A stretch of DNA of 64,000 bases from Candidatus Krumholzibacteriota bacterium (GTDB taxonomy: Bacteria > Krumholzibacteriota > Krumholzibacteriia > Krumholzibacteriales > WJIX01), in contig JAXHNR010000001.1 in NCBI GenBank assembly GCA_034520215.1, forward strand, positions 1,168,560-1,232,559, in the 5' to 3' direction. The position numbers and the translations under genes were made by a program. This document shows positions 35,358 through 45,288 of the stretch, piece after piece; the first letter of the stretch is position 1, and every line of letters starts with the position of its first letter. Under the pieces are notes generated by a model. That model was given only the letters and a program-made list of their open reading frames with translations. It was not told the origin of the DNA and made no database searches.

Positions 35358-36455
35358 TTACCTGCAACCTGCGCGGCTCATTATTTCATCGATCTTTTTC
35401 TTAACCCGCTCACTTGATCTGCCGTCAAGCCCGGTAAAAAAGTAGTTTCTGTATTCCTTAAGCTTAACCTTCATCTGGTCAGTCGGATTCAACGCCTCTT
35501 TCACGCAGGGAAGAAGATCTTCAGGACTTTTCATATGGGGGAAAGCACCAGCCAGCCAGTCTTTAGGATCAATAGACAGCACCGGCATCCCGTCACTATG
35601 CTTTAACTTGTCAAAGGGAAGTTCATAAATAACTCCATGGCGGCCCAGTGCAAGAAATTCATTGATAACACTGGAAGTATCACTGATTAATGTATCTGAT
35701 ATGAAGATGTAGGGATAAATGTCGTAATCTTCTTTCCCAATCAGGAATACAGAAGAATTATCCCGCGAGAGCTTTTCATAGAATCTGTGCTGGGAATGAG
35801 GCGCGTATTTACCTCCCCAGCTGTAAGGATGCAGTTTTACAATAAGATTATATTCCGGTATGAGATCGGTAATACTGTCCCTTATATATTTTATACAACT
35901 TGGTTTATAAGACGGGGCGTACAGAACAACCTTTTTATCAATATCCAACCCCGTAAGTCGTTTTATACTTTCCTTGTCATAATACCCTTCCCGGAAGAAG
36001 GGATCAAGCTTTGGAATACCCGTTATGTAGAAATCGGCCTTTTCCTCCCAACCAAGACTCTTAATGTAGTCATACCAGTACCGACCTTCCAGAAAGACAT
36101 GATATCTATAGTTTTTCTGTTTTACAATATTTCGTATGCGCAGTGTTTTTATTCCAACACCGTGATCCAGATGTACTTTGACACTTTCGCCGTATCTTTC
36201 GGGCTTCTTTAGGGCGTCGCCGCAGACAACTAAATCAAATCCATCTGTTTCATCCGTCAACTTGTAACCTTCCCTTTCAAGCCGGGAAGCTATTCGTTTT
36301 TTCTCACTTAAGAGGAAAATCCACAAAAATCTTTTCTGATCCTTCCCTATTCGTATATAGAGATCATAGTTCGGATCCTTCTCCAGCTCTCTGTACAAGG
36401 GATAAAGTGAATTAAAGTAATATTCCTTTTTCAGATCGAATAATACCTTTATCAT
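35358..36455 (-). CDS. CDP-glycerol glycerophosphotransferase family protein
   Basis: 365 residues resembling TagB/TagF-type enzymes that add glycerol phosphate (or a related polyol phosphate) from the CDP form. The conserved pieces include VHLDHGVGIKTLRIRN, the C-terminal block NLIVKLHPYSWGG, and LISDTSSVINEFLALG with the Asp/Ser motif of the active site. The ATG at 36455 is chosen for the GAGGGGG 7 bases upstream; the frame continues to 36521 without support. A TagD-like gene lies just upstream and can supply the CDP-activated polyol. It is the last gene of the glycan cluster. Confidence 0.85.
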   Translation of the reverse strand: MIKVLFDLKKEYYFNSLYPLYRELEKDPNYDLYIRIGKDQKRFLWIFLLSEKKRIASRLEREGYKLTDETDGFDLVVCGDALKKPERYGESVKVHLDHGVGIKTLRIRNIVKQKNYRYHVFLEGRYWYDYIKSLGWEEKADFYITGIPKLDPFFREGYYDKESIKRLTGLDIDKKVVLYAPSYKPSCIKYIRDSITDLIPEYNLIVKLHPYSWGGKYAPHSQHRFYEKLSRDNSSVFLIGKEDYDIYPYIFISDTLISDTSSVINEFLALGRHGVIYELPFDKLKHSDGMPVLSIDPKDWLAGAFPHMKSPEDLLPCVKEALNPTDQMKVKLKEYRNYFFTGLDGRSSERVKKKIDEIMSRAGCR

Positions 36456-36639
36456 CACCTTACCCCCTCGGTTTAAACAGAATAGTTTGTATGTTTTGCG
36501 GTGGATCGTCTCCTGAGTCACGCATTATAAAATACTTTAAGTATTAAGTATAACTACATAGTATATTGAAATATAGCCAGGCATTTAGACCTTTACTGAA
36601 TTTGATTCCCGCCCTTATAAAGTTGTCATTCCCCTGAGG

Positions 36640-37029
36640 CTACCGATCTCTTAACCCATCTCTAATGCTCGTAGTCGAAATACCGCCGGTCCTTTCAAGA
36701 TATCTAACCTCACAGTACTTCCGCAAATAATCAAATTTCCCTTCCCAATCATCACCTATCGCGAATATATCCACTTTATTCTTCTTTATATCATCAACCT
36801 TCTGCTCCCAGTTTTCTTCCGGTATGACTTTGTCAACATATCTGATGGCTTCAACAATTTTAGATCTGTGCTCATATGGATATACGCATTCTTTCCCTTT
36901 AATCAGGTTAAACTGATCGGTAGAGACTGCAACAATCAAATAGTCGCCCAATTCTCTTGCCCTTCTTAGAATTCTCAAATGCCCATAGTGGAAAAGATCG
37001 AAAGTTCCGTATGTTATAACAGTTTTCAT
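36640..37029 (-). CDS. tagD: Glycerol-3-phosphate cytidylyltransferase-like nucleotidyltransferase
   Basis: 129-residue nucleotidyltransferase of the TagD type, which makes CDP-glycerol from CTP and glycerol-3-phosphate. The nucleotide motif is TFDLFHYGHLRIL, the ribose/phosphate block is VYPYEHRSKIVEAIRYVD, and the C-terminal RTGGISTTSIRD is characteristic. The family also includes closely related enzymes using other polyol phosphates, so the exact substrate is inferred from the TagF-like neighbour. It sits 11 bases after the ABC transporter gene. Confidence 0.85.
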   Translation of the reverse strand: MKTVITYGTFDLFHYGHLRILRRARELGDYLIVAVSTDQFNLIKGKECVYPYEHRSKIVEAIRYVDKVIPEENWEQKVDDIKKNKVDIFAIGDDWEGKFDYLRKYCEVRYLERTGGISTTSIRDGLRDR

Positions 37030-37040
37030 CTGTCAGCCAA

Positions 37041-38930
37041 CTATTTGTCGAATTGCAGATCGTAGAGATATTTATACTTACTACTCGAATCGAGAAGCTC
37101 CTCGTGAGTCCCGATTTCAAGTATCCTGCCGTCTTCCATAACAACTATTCTGTCTGAATTCAGTATAGTGGAAAGTCTGTGGGCGATTACTATAACCGTC
37201 CTGTCCTTCGTGGCTCTGCCTATGGCTTTCTGTACGTTCTTTTCGGATTCGGAATCCAGGGCGCTGGTTGCTTCATCGAAAATCAGAATCGGCGGATCTC
37301 CCACTATAGCTCTGGCAATACAAAGTCTCTGTTTTTGCCCCCCGGAGAGATTTGAACCCTTGGGGCTCAGCACTGTATCATAGCCGGCCGGAAGCTTATC
37401 GATAAATTCATCGGCATAAGCAATGCGAGCGGCCTTTTTAACATCCTCTACTGTGACTTTCTTATTTGATCCGTAACTGATATTGTTAGAGATAGTATCG
37501 TTAAACAATATAGACTCCTGAGTGACGGTTCCGAATAAATTATGCAGGTCGCTTATCTTGATATCCTTTATGTTAATCCCATCAATATCGATGCTGCCTT
37601 CGTCGGGATTATAAAATCTTTCAATCAGATTGACAAGAGTCGTCTTTCCCGAACCGCTGCTTCCCACAAGGGCTACCTGTTCTCCCTTCTTAATCTCTAT
37701 GTTAATATCTGATAACACCTTGCCGTCATTATTATAACTGAAATTCAGGTTGCTGATTTTTATAGAATCTTCAAATTCGGAAATCGAAACAGCATCGGGG
37801 CTTTCAGATATCTCGGGAACTGTATCAAGCACTTCGTATATTCTGTCCAGTGATACCATAGCTTTTTTTATTTCTATATAAGCCTTGGTTATATTCTTAA
37901 TCGGATGAAGTATTGAAAATACGGCAAGCATAAAAAACATAAAGCTGCCGAAAGTAAACTCAGTGGGATTATCAAGTACCATTTTGCCGCCGATAATAAG
38001 CACGACGATACCTACAAGGGTGCCATTGATTTCCGACAACGGAACACTCAGAGCTTGGTAAACTTGAGCTCTCCGCCATGACTTGTAGAATTTGAGGTTA
38101 TGAGTTATGAATCTTTTGTACTCAAAGTCCTCTTTTGAAAACGATTTAACAATCTTAAACCCGTTAAATACCTCCTCGATCTTCGAAAAGAGTATTCCGT
38201 ATGTCTTCTGAATCCTCTTTGAATATTTCTTTACCTTTTTACCCAGAAAGGAAATCAGAATACTTACTACAGGCACAATGACCGCGGTATATAGAAATAG
38301 TTTGTAATTTATAAGTATAGCAATAGTTACATTTACGATTATAAGCGCAACGTCTCTGAGGGAACCGAAAAACGAACGAATAAAAAGATTACTGACGATG
38401 TTTGCATCTGACGTCAACCTGACTTGAGAATCCCCTATTGTTATACTCCTGAAAAATGTCAGGGACTGATTAAGATATTTTCTGAAAAGTTTGTTTCTTA
38501 ACTGATAAATCACTTTGCCGCGTAAGGTCGCGAAAATAATCCTGTTGACGTAATAAAATGAATTCTTAATTACAATAAGGATTATCATCGTTACGCCGAT
38601 AAGAAAAAGCAGCAGCATCTGGTCCGTGTAAGACAGTAAATCCTTATAGCTATCAAGCAGCAATTTAAGGTGATCTGAACTGAAGAGATTTGAAAACCCA
38701 GATTGAGAAAAGAACTGAGCGGTTGAAGAATAAAATCTGTTGTAAAATTCGCCGAACGTGTTGTAGATATTATCTTTATGCATTAATCCAAACACATAAT
38801 CAAAAAGGGGAACCGTCATCCCCAGGCTTATACTGCTTAAAGCGGCGAATATAAGTGTTGTTATAACCCCGGAAATCATCAGTTTCCAGTATCTGATCAT
38901 CATGTAGAATAATTTCTTTATATTTTTCAT
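37041..38930 (-). CDS. MsbA-like lipid A/oligosaccharide ABC exporter
   Basis: 629 residues: an N-terminal six-helix membrane domain (about 1-350) fused to an ATPase. Walker A is GSSGSGKTT, the signature is LSGGQKQR and Walker B is ILIFDEATSALD. This half-transporter layout flips lipid-linked cargo such as lipid A-core across the inner membrane. Its place between glycosyltransferases and the TagD gene fits export of a surface glycolipid. The long first periplasmic loop (about residues 45-100) is larger than in E. coli MsbA. Confidence 0.87.
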   Translation of the reverse strand: MKNIKKLFYMMIRYWKLMISGVITTLIFAALSSISLGMTVPLFDYVFGLMHKDNIYNTFGEFYNRFYSSTAQFFSQSGFSNLFSSDHLKLLLDSYKDLLSYTDQMLLLFLIGVTMIILIVIKNSFYYVNRIIFATLRGKVIYQLRNKLFRKYLNQSLTFFRSITIGDSQVRLTSDANIVSNLFIRSFFGSLRDVALIIVNVTIAILINYKLFLYTAVIVPVVSILISFLGKKVKKYSKRIQKTYGILFSKIEEVFNGFKIVKSFSKEDFEYKRFITHNLKFYKSWRRAQVYQALSVPLSEINGTLVGIVVLIIGGKMVLDNPTEFTFGSFMFFMLAVFSILHPIKNITKAYIEIKKAMVSLDRIYEVLDTVPEISESPDAVSISEFEDSIKISNLNFSYNNDGKVLSDINIEIKKGEQVALVGSSGSGKTTLVNLIERFYNPDEGSIDIDGINIKDIKISDLHNLFGTVTQESILFNDTISNNISYGSNKKVTVEDVKKAARIAYADEFIDKLPAGYDTVLSPKGSNLSGGQKQRLCIARAIVGDPPILIFDEATSALDSESEKNVQKAIGRATKDRTVIVIAHRLSTILNSDRIVVMEDGRILEIGTHEELLDSSSKYKYLYDLQFDK

Positions 38931-39100
38931 ATTGGACTATTCTGACATAGGCTGAGCGGTTTTCCGTAATTGTAATTATCTATAATATTCACTTAAAAAA
39001 TAGGTAACACAACTCCCTTGCGTGAAAGAAAAACTGTCAATAAGTATACAATCTATGAAATAATATGCAAGGTATGTATTTTTAAGGGCAAGAAGCCGGG

Positions 39101-40192
39101 CTAATTATCCATGAGCTCTTGATATAATTCTATGTTTCCATTAATAGTCTTCCGAATATCAAAATTTCTAACTGTTTCGAAAGCTTTGCGCCCAAGTTCC
39201 TCTCTCTTACTTCCGTTATCTAATAATTTTATAATTGCCTTTGCAAGTTGCTGAGAATTCTGCGGTTCAACCAATAAACCATTATCCCCGTCGGTGACAG
39301 CTTCCGGAATCCCTCCGGTTCTACAAGCAATCACAGGTAGCCCAAATGATTGAGCATCTAAAATAGAAGTCCCGAGACCTTCCTTCTTGGATGCCAGTAC
39401 GAACAAATCACAATTCTTAAGAAAATCTTCCACATCTCTTCTGAATCCGGCAAAAATAAAATTTTTCTCGATCCCGAGATATCTGACAAATTCTCTCATT
39501 TTTTCTTCTAAGACTCCCGTACCGTAAGCACAGAATGTAACGTTCCTGTTCTTTTTCAATACAATCGAGGCGGCATTTATCAAGTTCTGATAATCCTTAT
39601 GCCCTACAATTGCCGCGACAGTACCTACTAAGATATTATTCTCCGGAATCCCGAGCTCTTTTTTCAACCCCTTATATTTACTGTTGCCGTTGAATTTATT
39701 TAAATCAATTCCTGAATGAATCGTAACAAGTTTCCTTTCATCAATTCCGTCTTCAATAAGTACTCTCCTGACGCTGTCAGATACACATATGATTTTATCT
39801 AATAAATAATTACGGTATTTAATTCGACTCAAAATGTTTTTCTTTATGTGAAAATCAACCCTGCGAACAGCAATTAACTTGATTTTTCGGCAAAATATCC
39901 CGGCCCATAATCCAACTGCCAGCGCGTGACCGGAATGAAGATGCAGTATCTGTCCACCGATATCCTTGCAAAACCGGGCAATCTTGTATCCCGCGATAAT
40001 ATCGAATTCGCTCCTCATATTTAATGCTTTGTGGGGTAGGCCGTTACTTTTACAGTATTTTTCAAATTCAGATCCAGGCTGACAGATAAGAACTGTGCTA
40101 TATCCGTTCTCATGCAGATATTTATGTAAATACGCAGCCTGTCTCTGCCCTCCTCTCCATTCCATTTCAGTATCAATATGTACGATTTTCAT
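39101..40192 (-). CDS. Glycosyltransferase family 4 (GT-B)
   Basis: 363 residues with a GT-B fold. The N-terminal half holds MEWRGGQRQAAYLHKYLHEN and the C-terminal half has the donor-binding block SKKEGLGTSILDAQSFGLPV followed by GGIPEAVTDGDNGLLVEPQN. It probably adds a sugar to an LPS-type core or O-chain; the sugar cannot be told. It overlaps the next gene upstream by four bases (ATGA), so these transferases are co-translated. Confidence 0.88.
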   Translation of the reverse strand: MKIVHIDTEMEWRGGQRQAAYLHKYLHENGYSTVLICQPGSEFEKYCKSNGLPHKALNMRSEFDIIAGYKIARFCKDIGGQILHLHSGHALAVGLWAGIFCRKIKLIAVRRVDFHIKKNILSRIKYRNYLLDKIICVSDSVRRVLIEDGIDERKLVTIHSGIDLNKFNGNSKYKGLKKELGIPENNILVGTVAAIVGHKDYQNLINAASIVLKKNRNVTFCAYGTGVLEEKMREFVRYLGIEKNFIFAGFRRDVEDFLKNCDLFVLASKKEGLGTSILDAQSFGLPVIACRTGGIPEAVTDGDNGLLVEPQNSQQLAKAIIKLLDNGSKREELGRKAFETVRNFDIRKTINGNIELYQELMDN

Positions 40193-40938
40193 TTATTATG
40201 TTTCTCCCACAGTTTTATATACTTCAGAAAGACGTAGAAAGCTGAGTTAAAGGCTAATATCAATCCCTCTTTTCCGTCAAGGAAACCCATATTTATAAAA
40301 TACATCTTTATGAACCTGAATTTCGCCCTCAAGATAGCTTTAAATACTGAGGATTTCTTTCCTTGATTAAATAATTGTCTCGCACCAAGTGTTGTATATT
40401 TGTCGATCTTTTTAAGATGGTCTGAAATTGTGTGATATGAATAATGCATTATTTCTTCTTCTATCCGTCCCGTTTCACCTTTGATCTCAACATATTCATG
40501 AACATCTCTGCTGTTATAGCTGCCGTATTTCCTGTTGAACAATCTCAGACAATATTCTCTATTCCACCCTGAATGCTTTATTAGCCTTCCTATATAAAAT
40601 GTTATCCTTTTAAACTTAAAACCGCATTTGTCTATCTTCTCCGAAAGGATTTCTCTGATCCTCTCTGCCAATTCCGAGCTTACTTCTTCATCAGAATCAA
40701 TTGATAGTATCCAATCGTTAGACGCCTTCTCTACAGCCAGTTGCCTTGTTCTTCCAAACCCTAACCATTCTGTTTCTACGACCCTGCATCCGTACTCACG
40801 GCAGATAGACAAAGTCTTATCAGTAGAACCGGAATCTATTACAACAATTTCATCCGCCCATCTTACCGATTCAAGGCAGCGTCTGATATTTCTCTCTTCA
40901 TTCTTTGTTATTATCACAACAGATAATTTCTCTGACAT
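40189..40938 (-). CDS. Family 2 glycosyltransferase, WaaE-like
   Basis: 249 residues with a GT-A fold: LSVVIITKNEERNIRRCLES at the start, DEIVVIDSGSTDKTL and the DxD-type motif SIDSDEEVSSELAER. The overall size and the later HYSYHTISDHLKKIDKYT block match the WaaE/KdtX group that adds glucose to LPS inner core. The acceptor here is inferred from cluster context. It overlaps its downstream neighbour by four bases and follows the upstream one by 1 base. Confidence 0.87.
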   Translation of the reverse strand: MSEKLSVVIITKNEERNIRRCLESVRWADEIVVIDSGSTDKTLSICREYGCRVVETEWLGFGRTRQLAVEKASNDWILSIDSDEEVSSELAERIREILSEKIDKCGFKFKRITFYIGRLIKHSGWNREYCLRLFNRKYGSYNSRDVHEYVEIKGETGRIEEEIMHYSYHTISDHLKKIDKYTTLGARQLFNQGKKSSVFKAILRAKFRFIKMYFINMGFLDGKEGLILAFNSAFYVFLKYIKLWEKHNK

Positions 40939-40939
40939 A

Positions 40940-42091
40940 TTATAAATCCTTTAATATTTTTTTGATTTTATCAGCCCTCTTCACCCATAAATACTGCTCA
41001 GCTTTTTTTAGCACGCTCAAGCGCATTTCCGCGTAAACCTCTTTATTTTCAAATAAAAGATCTATCTTCTCAGATAGTTTTTTAATATCGCCGCTTTTGT
41101 AGAAAAACCCCGTTTCCTCTCCGTCAATTAGTTCTCTCATGGTTGGTAAATCCGAGGAAATCACAGGTATACCGTAAGAATAAAAATCAAACAGCTTAAG
41201 TGGAGAAGTTAAATACCGGTTAAAGTAAGTATCCATAAGAGGGACAACCCCGATCCTTATTCTATCAATATACTCCCGCATTTCGACCTTATTTACCCAG
41301 CCGGTAATGGTGATTTTTTTTCTGTTATATAAATTTTCCGCAATTCTGTAATATTTCTTGATTTCACTGCTGTTTTTACCGCCTATTAATAAAATGTCCG
41401 GCTTAGAATCAGAAATAGATGCTGCTTTTATTATATCCTCAACCCCTTTATGTTTTTCTAATGATCCTATATACCCCACATATTTTCTATTATTAAATTC
41501 GCTCTTTGCATCAGTATTTATCCTATGAATACCAGTACGGCAGACGAATATATTCTGCTTGGGAAACTCCTTTAGATATTGTTCCCTTTGTATCTGCTGC
41601 AAACAGATTACTCCGCTGATCCGAGGAATATACTTTCTTTCATAATTATGATATCTCATTTTTTTACTTATATTTATATCATCCCTGCTGCTTAAATCGG
41701 CAAAATAATCATGTGATTCAAATAGAGCGGGGATGTTATAATTCTTTTTTAATTCGGCCAGATATGGCAGGAATGAAACGTTTCGGGATATAACCGCGTC
41801 GATTGTTCTTTCTACAATCAATTTTCTTAGAGTTTTATAAACATACCTGTAATAAATTCTATTAGAATTTATATGAAAATGATTTTCATAGGGATAAATA
41901 AATAGATTACTACTCTTCTTAACTCCAAAATAATCGGTTAATACTTCTTCTATAGTTGAGTTGAAGTTCTTCTTGATGAATAAATGGCATTCACGAAACA
42001 CATTCGCCAACCCAACCGCGTTATATGTCGCGAAGGTAGTACTGGGGGAATTAGACGGCCACTGCCCGGTATGCACATAAGCAATCTTCAA
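40940..42091 (-). CDS. Glycosyltransferase family 4 (GT-B)
   Basis: 383 residues with a GT-B fold. The C-terminal nucleotide-sugar domain shows YVGYIGSLEKHKGVEDIIKA, GVVPLMDTYFNRYLTSPLKL and SYGIPVISSDLPTMRELIDG. The N-terminal acceptor domain is less conserved. Substrates unknown. AT-rich codon use with many Lys, Asn and Ile is shared with the neighbours and is common for surface-glycan genes. It starts 3 bases after the upstream gene's stop codon. Confidence 0.85.
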   Translation of the reverse strand: MKIAYVHTGQWPSNSPSTTFATYNAVGLANVFRECHLFIKKNFNSTIEEVLTDYFGVKKSSNLFIYPYENHFHINSNRIYYRYVYKTLRKLIVERTIDAVISRNVSFLPYLAELKKNYNIPALFESHDYFADLSSRDDINISKKMRYHNYERKYIPRISGVICLQQIQREQYLKEFPKQNIFVCRTGIHRINTDAKSEFNNRKYVGYIGSLEKHKGVEDIIKAASISDSKPDILLIGGKNSSEIKKYYRIAENLYNRKKITITGWVNKVEMREYIDRIRIGVVPLMDTYFNRYLTSPLKLFDFYSYGIPVISSDLPTMRELIDGEETGFFYKSGDIKKLSEKIDLLFENKEVYAEMRLSVLKKAEQYLWVKRADKIKKILKDL

Positions 42092-42094
42092 AAA

Positions 42095-43081
42095 CTATTC
42101 TCCAATTCTCCTTTTTAATAATCTTTCACCTTTTACCCTGGTTTGTTCATTCTGAATATACTTCTTCAGCTTCCGTCTGTACTTTGCCGCCTTCCTGTTT
42201 TTCCTCTTAACAAAATCGCTCATTATTGAATGCCTGTCTCTTTTATTATCCCGTCTTTTCATATTATCCGAATAGTCATGATAAATAACCGTTTCCGGCC
42301 AGTAAATTAATGATTCGCTCCCGTATTTCCCGGCAATTCTAAGGGATAGATCCCATCCCTCGTGCCCGAATAATAAAGGATCCATACCATTCATTTCTAA
42401 ATACACAGATTTTCTAAAAGCCGAATTGCCCTCAATGTTTATAATAGATGGAACTGGAATACCTCCCAGATCATAATGCTGAATTCTCTTATTCTCGGAA
42501 GTTTTCCCCTTTGGGAGGACCCTTCCCCTGAAACCGCAGATATCGTAAGTACTAAAAGCGTTACTTACAGTTTTAACGTAATTTTCAGCAACCAGGGCGT
42601 CGTCATCGAGAAAGGCAATAATCTTCCCTCTCGCAAAATGTACTCCTATATTTCTTCCTTCGGAAGGAATAAGGTTTTGGGGAGTTTTAATGTACAGTAT
42701 TTCCATTTTCTTAAGTTCATCCTCAACATCATCATTGCCGCCGTTATCAACTATAATAATTTCATACACCTTTTCTCTGTTTTTTATAACAGAAGATATG
42801 CAGTCTAAAAGAAGTTTATTAGTTCTATAGGCTACGATAATTACAGACAATTCGGGCAGCTTATCTTTCCTGTTATCTATTTTAAGAAAAGTGTCGTAAT
42901 CTATTAATTTCCTGTAACACCGCATATAGCCTTGAGCCTTCTTTATTCTTCCGCCGTAGAGAAAGCTGTTTGCCCTGTTAAAGCAATCAAGAGCCAGAGC
43001 TTGCCGGTTACAACCCTTACTTATTTTTTTATTTATCCTTCTACTTATTAACTTATTTATTATGAACATGGAGATTCTCAA
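42095..43081 (-). CDS. Family 2 glycosyltransferase (rhamnosyltransferase-like)
   Basis: 328 residues with an N-terminal basic region and then a GT-A domain: LSVIIVAYRTNKLLLDCISS, YEIIIVDNGGNDDVEDEL and FLDDDALVAENYVKT with the DDD metal-binding motif. The block FGHEGWDLSLRIAGKYG matches the ED-type acceptor motif seen in rhamnosyltransferase-like members. Its Lys/Arg-rich end (KRKNRKAAKYRRKLKKYI) is unusual and may contact membrane lipids. Acceptor and donor unknown. Confidence 0.83.
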   Translation of the reverse strand: MRISMFIINKLISRRINKKISKGCNRQALALDCFNRANSFLYGGRIKKAQGYMRCYRKLIDYDTFLKIDNRKDKLPELSVIIVAYRTNKLLLDCISSVIKNREKVYEIIIVDNGGNDDVEDELKKMEILYIKTPQNLIPSEGRNIGVHFARGKIIAFLDDDALVAENYVKTVSNAFSTYDICGFRGRVLPKGKTSENKRIQHYDLGGIPVPSIINIEGNSAFRKSVYLEMNGMDPLLFGHEGWDLSLRIAGKYGSESLIYWPETVIYHDYSDNMKRRDNKRDRHSIMSDFVKRKNRKAAKYRRKLKKYIQNEQTRVKGERLLKRRIGE

Positions 43082-43096
43082 ATCTTAGTTTCATAT

Positions 43097-44425
43097 TTAT
43101 AGATATATTCCGGTCTTGACTGAATTTTCAGGCCCGAAAGCCCAATCCCAATTCTTTATTGGAGTACGCCATGTCTGGCCGTATTTTGTTTTGACATACT
43201 TTAGAGTGTCATCGGGAACATAAAAATTATTTCCCAGAAATTCAGTCTCCTTTAATTCAAATTTATCATAATAGTATTTTATCAGATTTTTTCCTCTCTC
43301 AGTATCCAGCCAGGCCGCGTGCCAGTATCTCCCGTCTTCTTCATAAAAAAAGAAGATATCTAATCTTACGTCATTTCTAATGAATGACAGCTCCAATCCC
43401 AATTCTACTTTTCCAAATATATGATGCAGCTCCCAACCGTTACCTATAAATTCCATTATTATTCTGTCATCATAATCTTCTATAAAAGCCCCTATATCCA
43501 GATCAAAATCATGCGGTATAAAGCCATTTTCTCTGAAGCATCCGAGCAGTGTTCCATCGGTAAGCCAGAAACGCATATTCAATTTATTCAGTATCTTCTT
43601 CACGCTGATCAGATTTTCTAATCCGACGTCCTTCTTAAGGGGCAGCCTGTTTATGTTGATCTTTTTTTTCTTTTTCCGGATTTTCTTCCATAAATCTTTA
43701 AGTTTTGATTTTACACTTTCATTATCTTTTTCACCTCTTCTTTTGAGGGCATTTCTTATTGCCAAATCAAAATTTTCTTTGCCAATAGCCCTTTTCTTAC
43801 CATGCGCTTGAGATTCCGGTAAAACTCTGTAAAAATAAAGAGGTTCATTTATAAAGTGCAGATGTGTAACCTCCTCCATTTTCAAAAATAAATCTTTATC
43901 TTCAGCATATTTAATACTCTCATCATACCCTTCTGTCTTCAGGTAAGAAGATTTTCTGAAGGTCTTAAAATGACTTACATAATCGAACTCAATATTACTC
44001 CGGCCCTTGGGAATCTTCTTACAATAACCGAGTTTTTCTATTTTCATATCTTTGTCGCAATACCAGAAATTAGTGTATACAAAACCAGCTTTTGAGTGCT
44101 TGGAATAATAATCTGTTATCTTTTCGACACAGGTAGGATCTAATTTATCATCAGGATCTAAAATGCCTACCATATCATTTTCAGATAATTCAATTAATCT
44201 TTTTAATGTTCCGATATAACCTAAATTCTGTTTATTATAGTGAATGGAAATATTTTCAATATTTTCGTACTCTTTATAAACTTCTCTGGAATTATCCGTA
44301 CTGGCATCGTCAAGTATTATTATATCCCATTTATCTGAAGTTTGATTTATTACGGAATTAAGACATTCTCTTAAATAAACTCCATTATTAAAATTTGCTA
44401 TTAGTATTGATATTTTCTCTTTCAT
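43097..44425 (-). CDS. Fusion of family 2 glycosyltransferase and LicD-type phosphotransferase
   Basis: 442 residues in two parts. Residues 1-240 are a GT-A transferase (ISILIANFNNGVYLRECLNS, DIIILDDASTDNSREVY, GILDPDDKLDPTCVEKI). Residues about 270-440 are a LicD/fukutin-like domain with FWLTDGTLLGCFRENGFIPH and DFDLDIGAFI (the paired Asp motif), then LDIFFFYEEDGRYWHAAW. LicD-type enzymes transfer phosphocholine or polyol phosphate from a CDP donor to sugars. The fusion suggests that one protein adds a sugar and then decorates it. The nearby TagD and TagF genes make CDP-glycerol the likeliest donor, which is inference. It overlaps the GT32 gene by one base. Confidence 0.85.
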   Translation of the reverse strand: MKEKISILIANFNNGVYLRECLNSVINQTSDKWDIIILDDASTDNSREVYKEYENIENISIHYNKQNLGYIGTLKRLIELSENDMVGILDPDDKLDPTCVEKITDYYSKHSKAGFVYTNFWYCDKDMKIEKLGYCKKIPKGRSNIEFDYVSHFKTFRKSSYLKTEGYDESIKYAEDKDLFLKMEEVTHLHFINEPLYFYRVLPESQAHGKKRAIGKENFDLAIRNALKRRGEKDNESVKSKLKDLWKKIRKKKKKININRLPLKKDVGLENLISVKKILNKLNMRFWLTDGTLLGCFRENGFIPHDFDLDIGAFIEDYDDRIIMEFIGNGWELHHIFGKVELGLELSFIRNDVRLDIFFFYEEDGRYWHAAWLDTERGKNLIKYYYDKFELKETEFLGNNFYVPDDTLKYVKTKYGQTWRTPIKNWDWAFGPENSVKTGIYL

Positions 44426-45288
44426 TATTTTAAACCTAAACTTAATTTGAATATTTTAGATAAAAGTATATTTTTATTTAATAATTCTTCCCTATCAATA
44501 TTTTTCAATGGTTCGAACATAAACTTATTATATAACATTACTGCAACAGTGTCTTTTTCTACAATTGAATCCAAATTTATATCAGTTATAAAAAATTTTT
44601 CCCAACTATTCCAAACTATGGGAGCAAATTTATTAAATTCAATATTGTGATATTCGTACCCTTCAAACAATTTCCATAGAATAGAATAGCCAAATTCAGA
44701 CCATTTAATTGAATTCAGTTTTTCTACTTTCATGTTATATCTCAATTTCATTTTACTGCTCAAGTCTCTCAATTTTTTTAGATTAAAAAGATTTACAATA
44801 TCAATGGTCTTGTAAATATATTTATATTTATTTTGCTTAAATGCTGGTTTGTTTTTTTGGTATAATTTTTCATTTAACTTCATATCCATAAGTTCAATCC
44901 ATTCTTTTAAAACAGAACAATATTTTACAGCTCCAAAAAATCCAATTGAGGGTTTACCATATTCAATACCGTATCCAACATACTCATACTTTTCCAAATA
45001 TTGCTCAATGTTAATTTTCTTTAACAAAATAACATCACTATCTAACCAAATCCCCCCATATTTATAGATAATCTTTGCCCTTATATAATCAGCTTTTTGG
45101 GCAATTTCTTCAAGCTTATCAAGATCCCTTCTAAGGTTTGGTAAATATTCATAAACGGTTTTTTCATTTAAAACAATAATTTTATAATCAGGAGAATGTT
45201 TAATGATTGTTTCTAAACATAAGTCGAGATATGCGGGTTTCTCAGATCCTTTGTTATTCTCCCAATACATCCAAATCGTTTTGTTCAC
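44425..45288 (-). CDS. GT32-type glycosyltransferase (capsular polysaccharide-like)
   Basis: 287 residues with the DXD motif and surroundings of glycosyltransferases that carry the Gly-rich region: IIYKYGGIWLDSDVILLKKI, preceded by WMYWENNKGSEKPAYLDLCL. Mannosyl- or galactosyltransferases of capsule and LPS clusters have this layout. It is visibly the most AT-rich gene of the cluster (long runs of A and T, very Lys/Asn/Ile-rich), consistent with horizontal acquisition. Overlaps with both neighbours by one base show it is embedded in the operon. Confidence 0.83.
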   Translation of the reverse strand: MNKTIWMYWENNKGSEKPAYLDLCLETIIKHSPDYKIIVLNEKTVYEYLPNLRRDLDKLEEIAQKADYIRAKIIYKYGGIWLDSDVILLKKINIEQYLEKYEYVGYGIEYGKPSIGFFGAVKYCSVLKEWIELMDMKLNEKLYQKNKPAFKQNKYKYIYKTIDIVNLFNLKKLRDLSSKMKLRYNMKVEKLNSIKWSEFGYSILWKLFEGYEYHNIEFNKFAPIVWNSWEKFFITDINLDSIVEKDTVAVMLYNKFMFEPLKNIDREELLNKNILLSKIFKLSLGLK

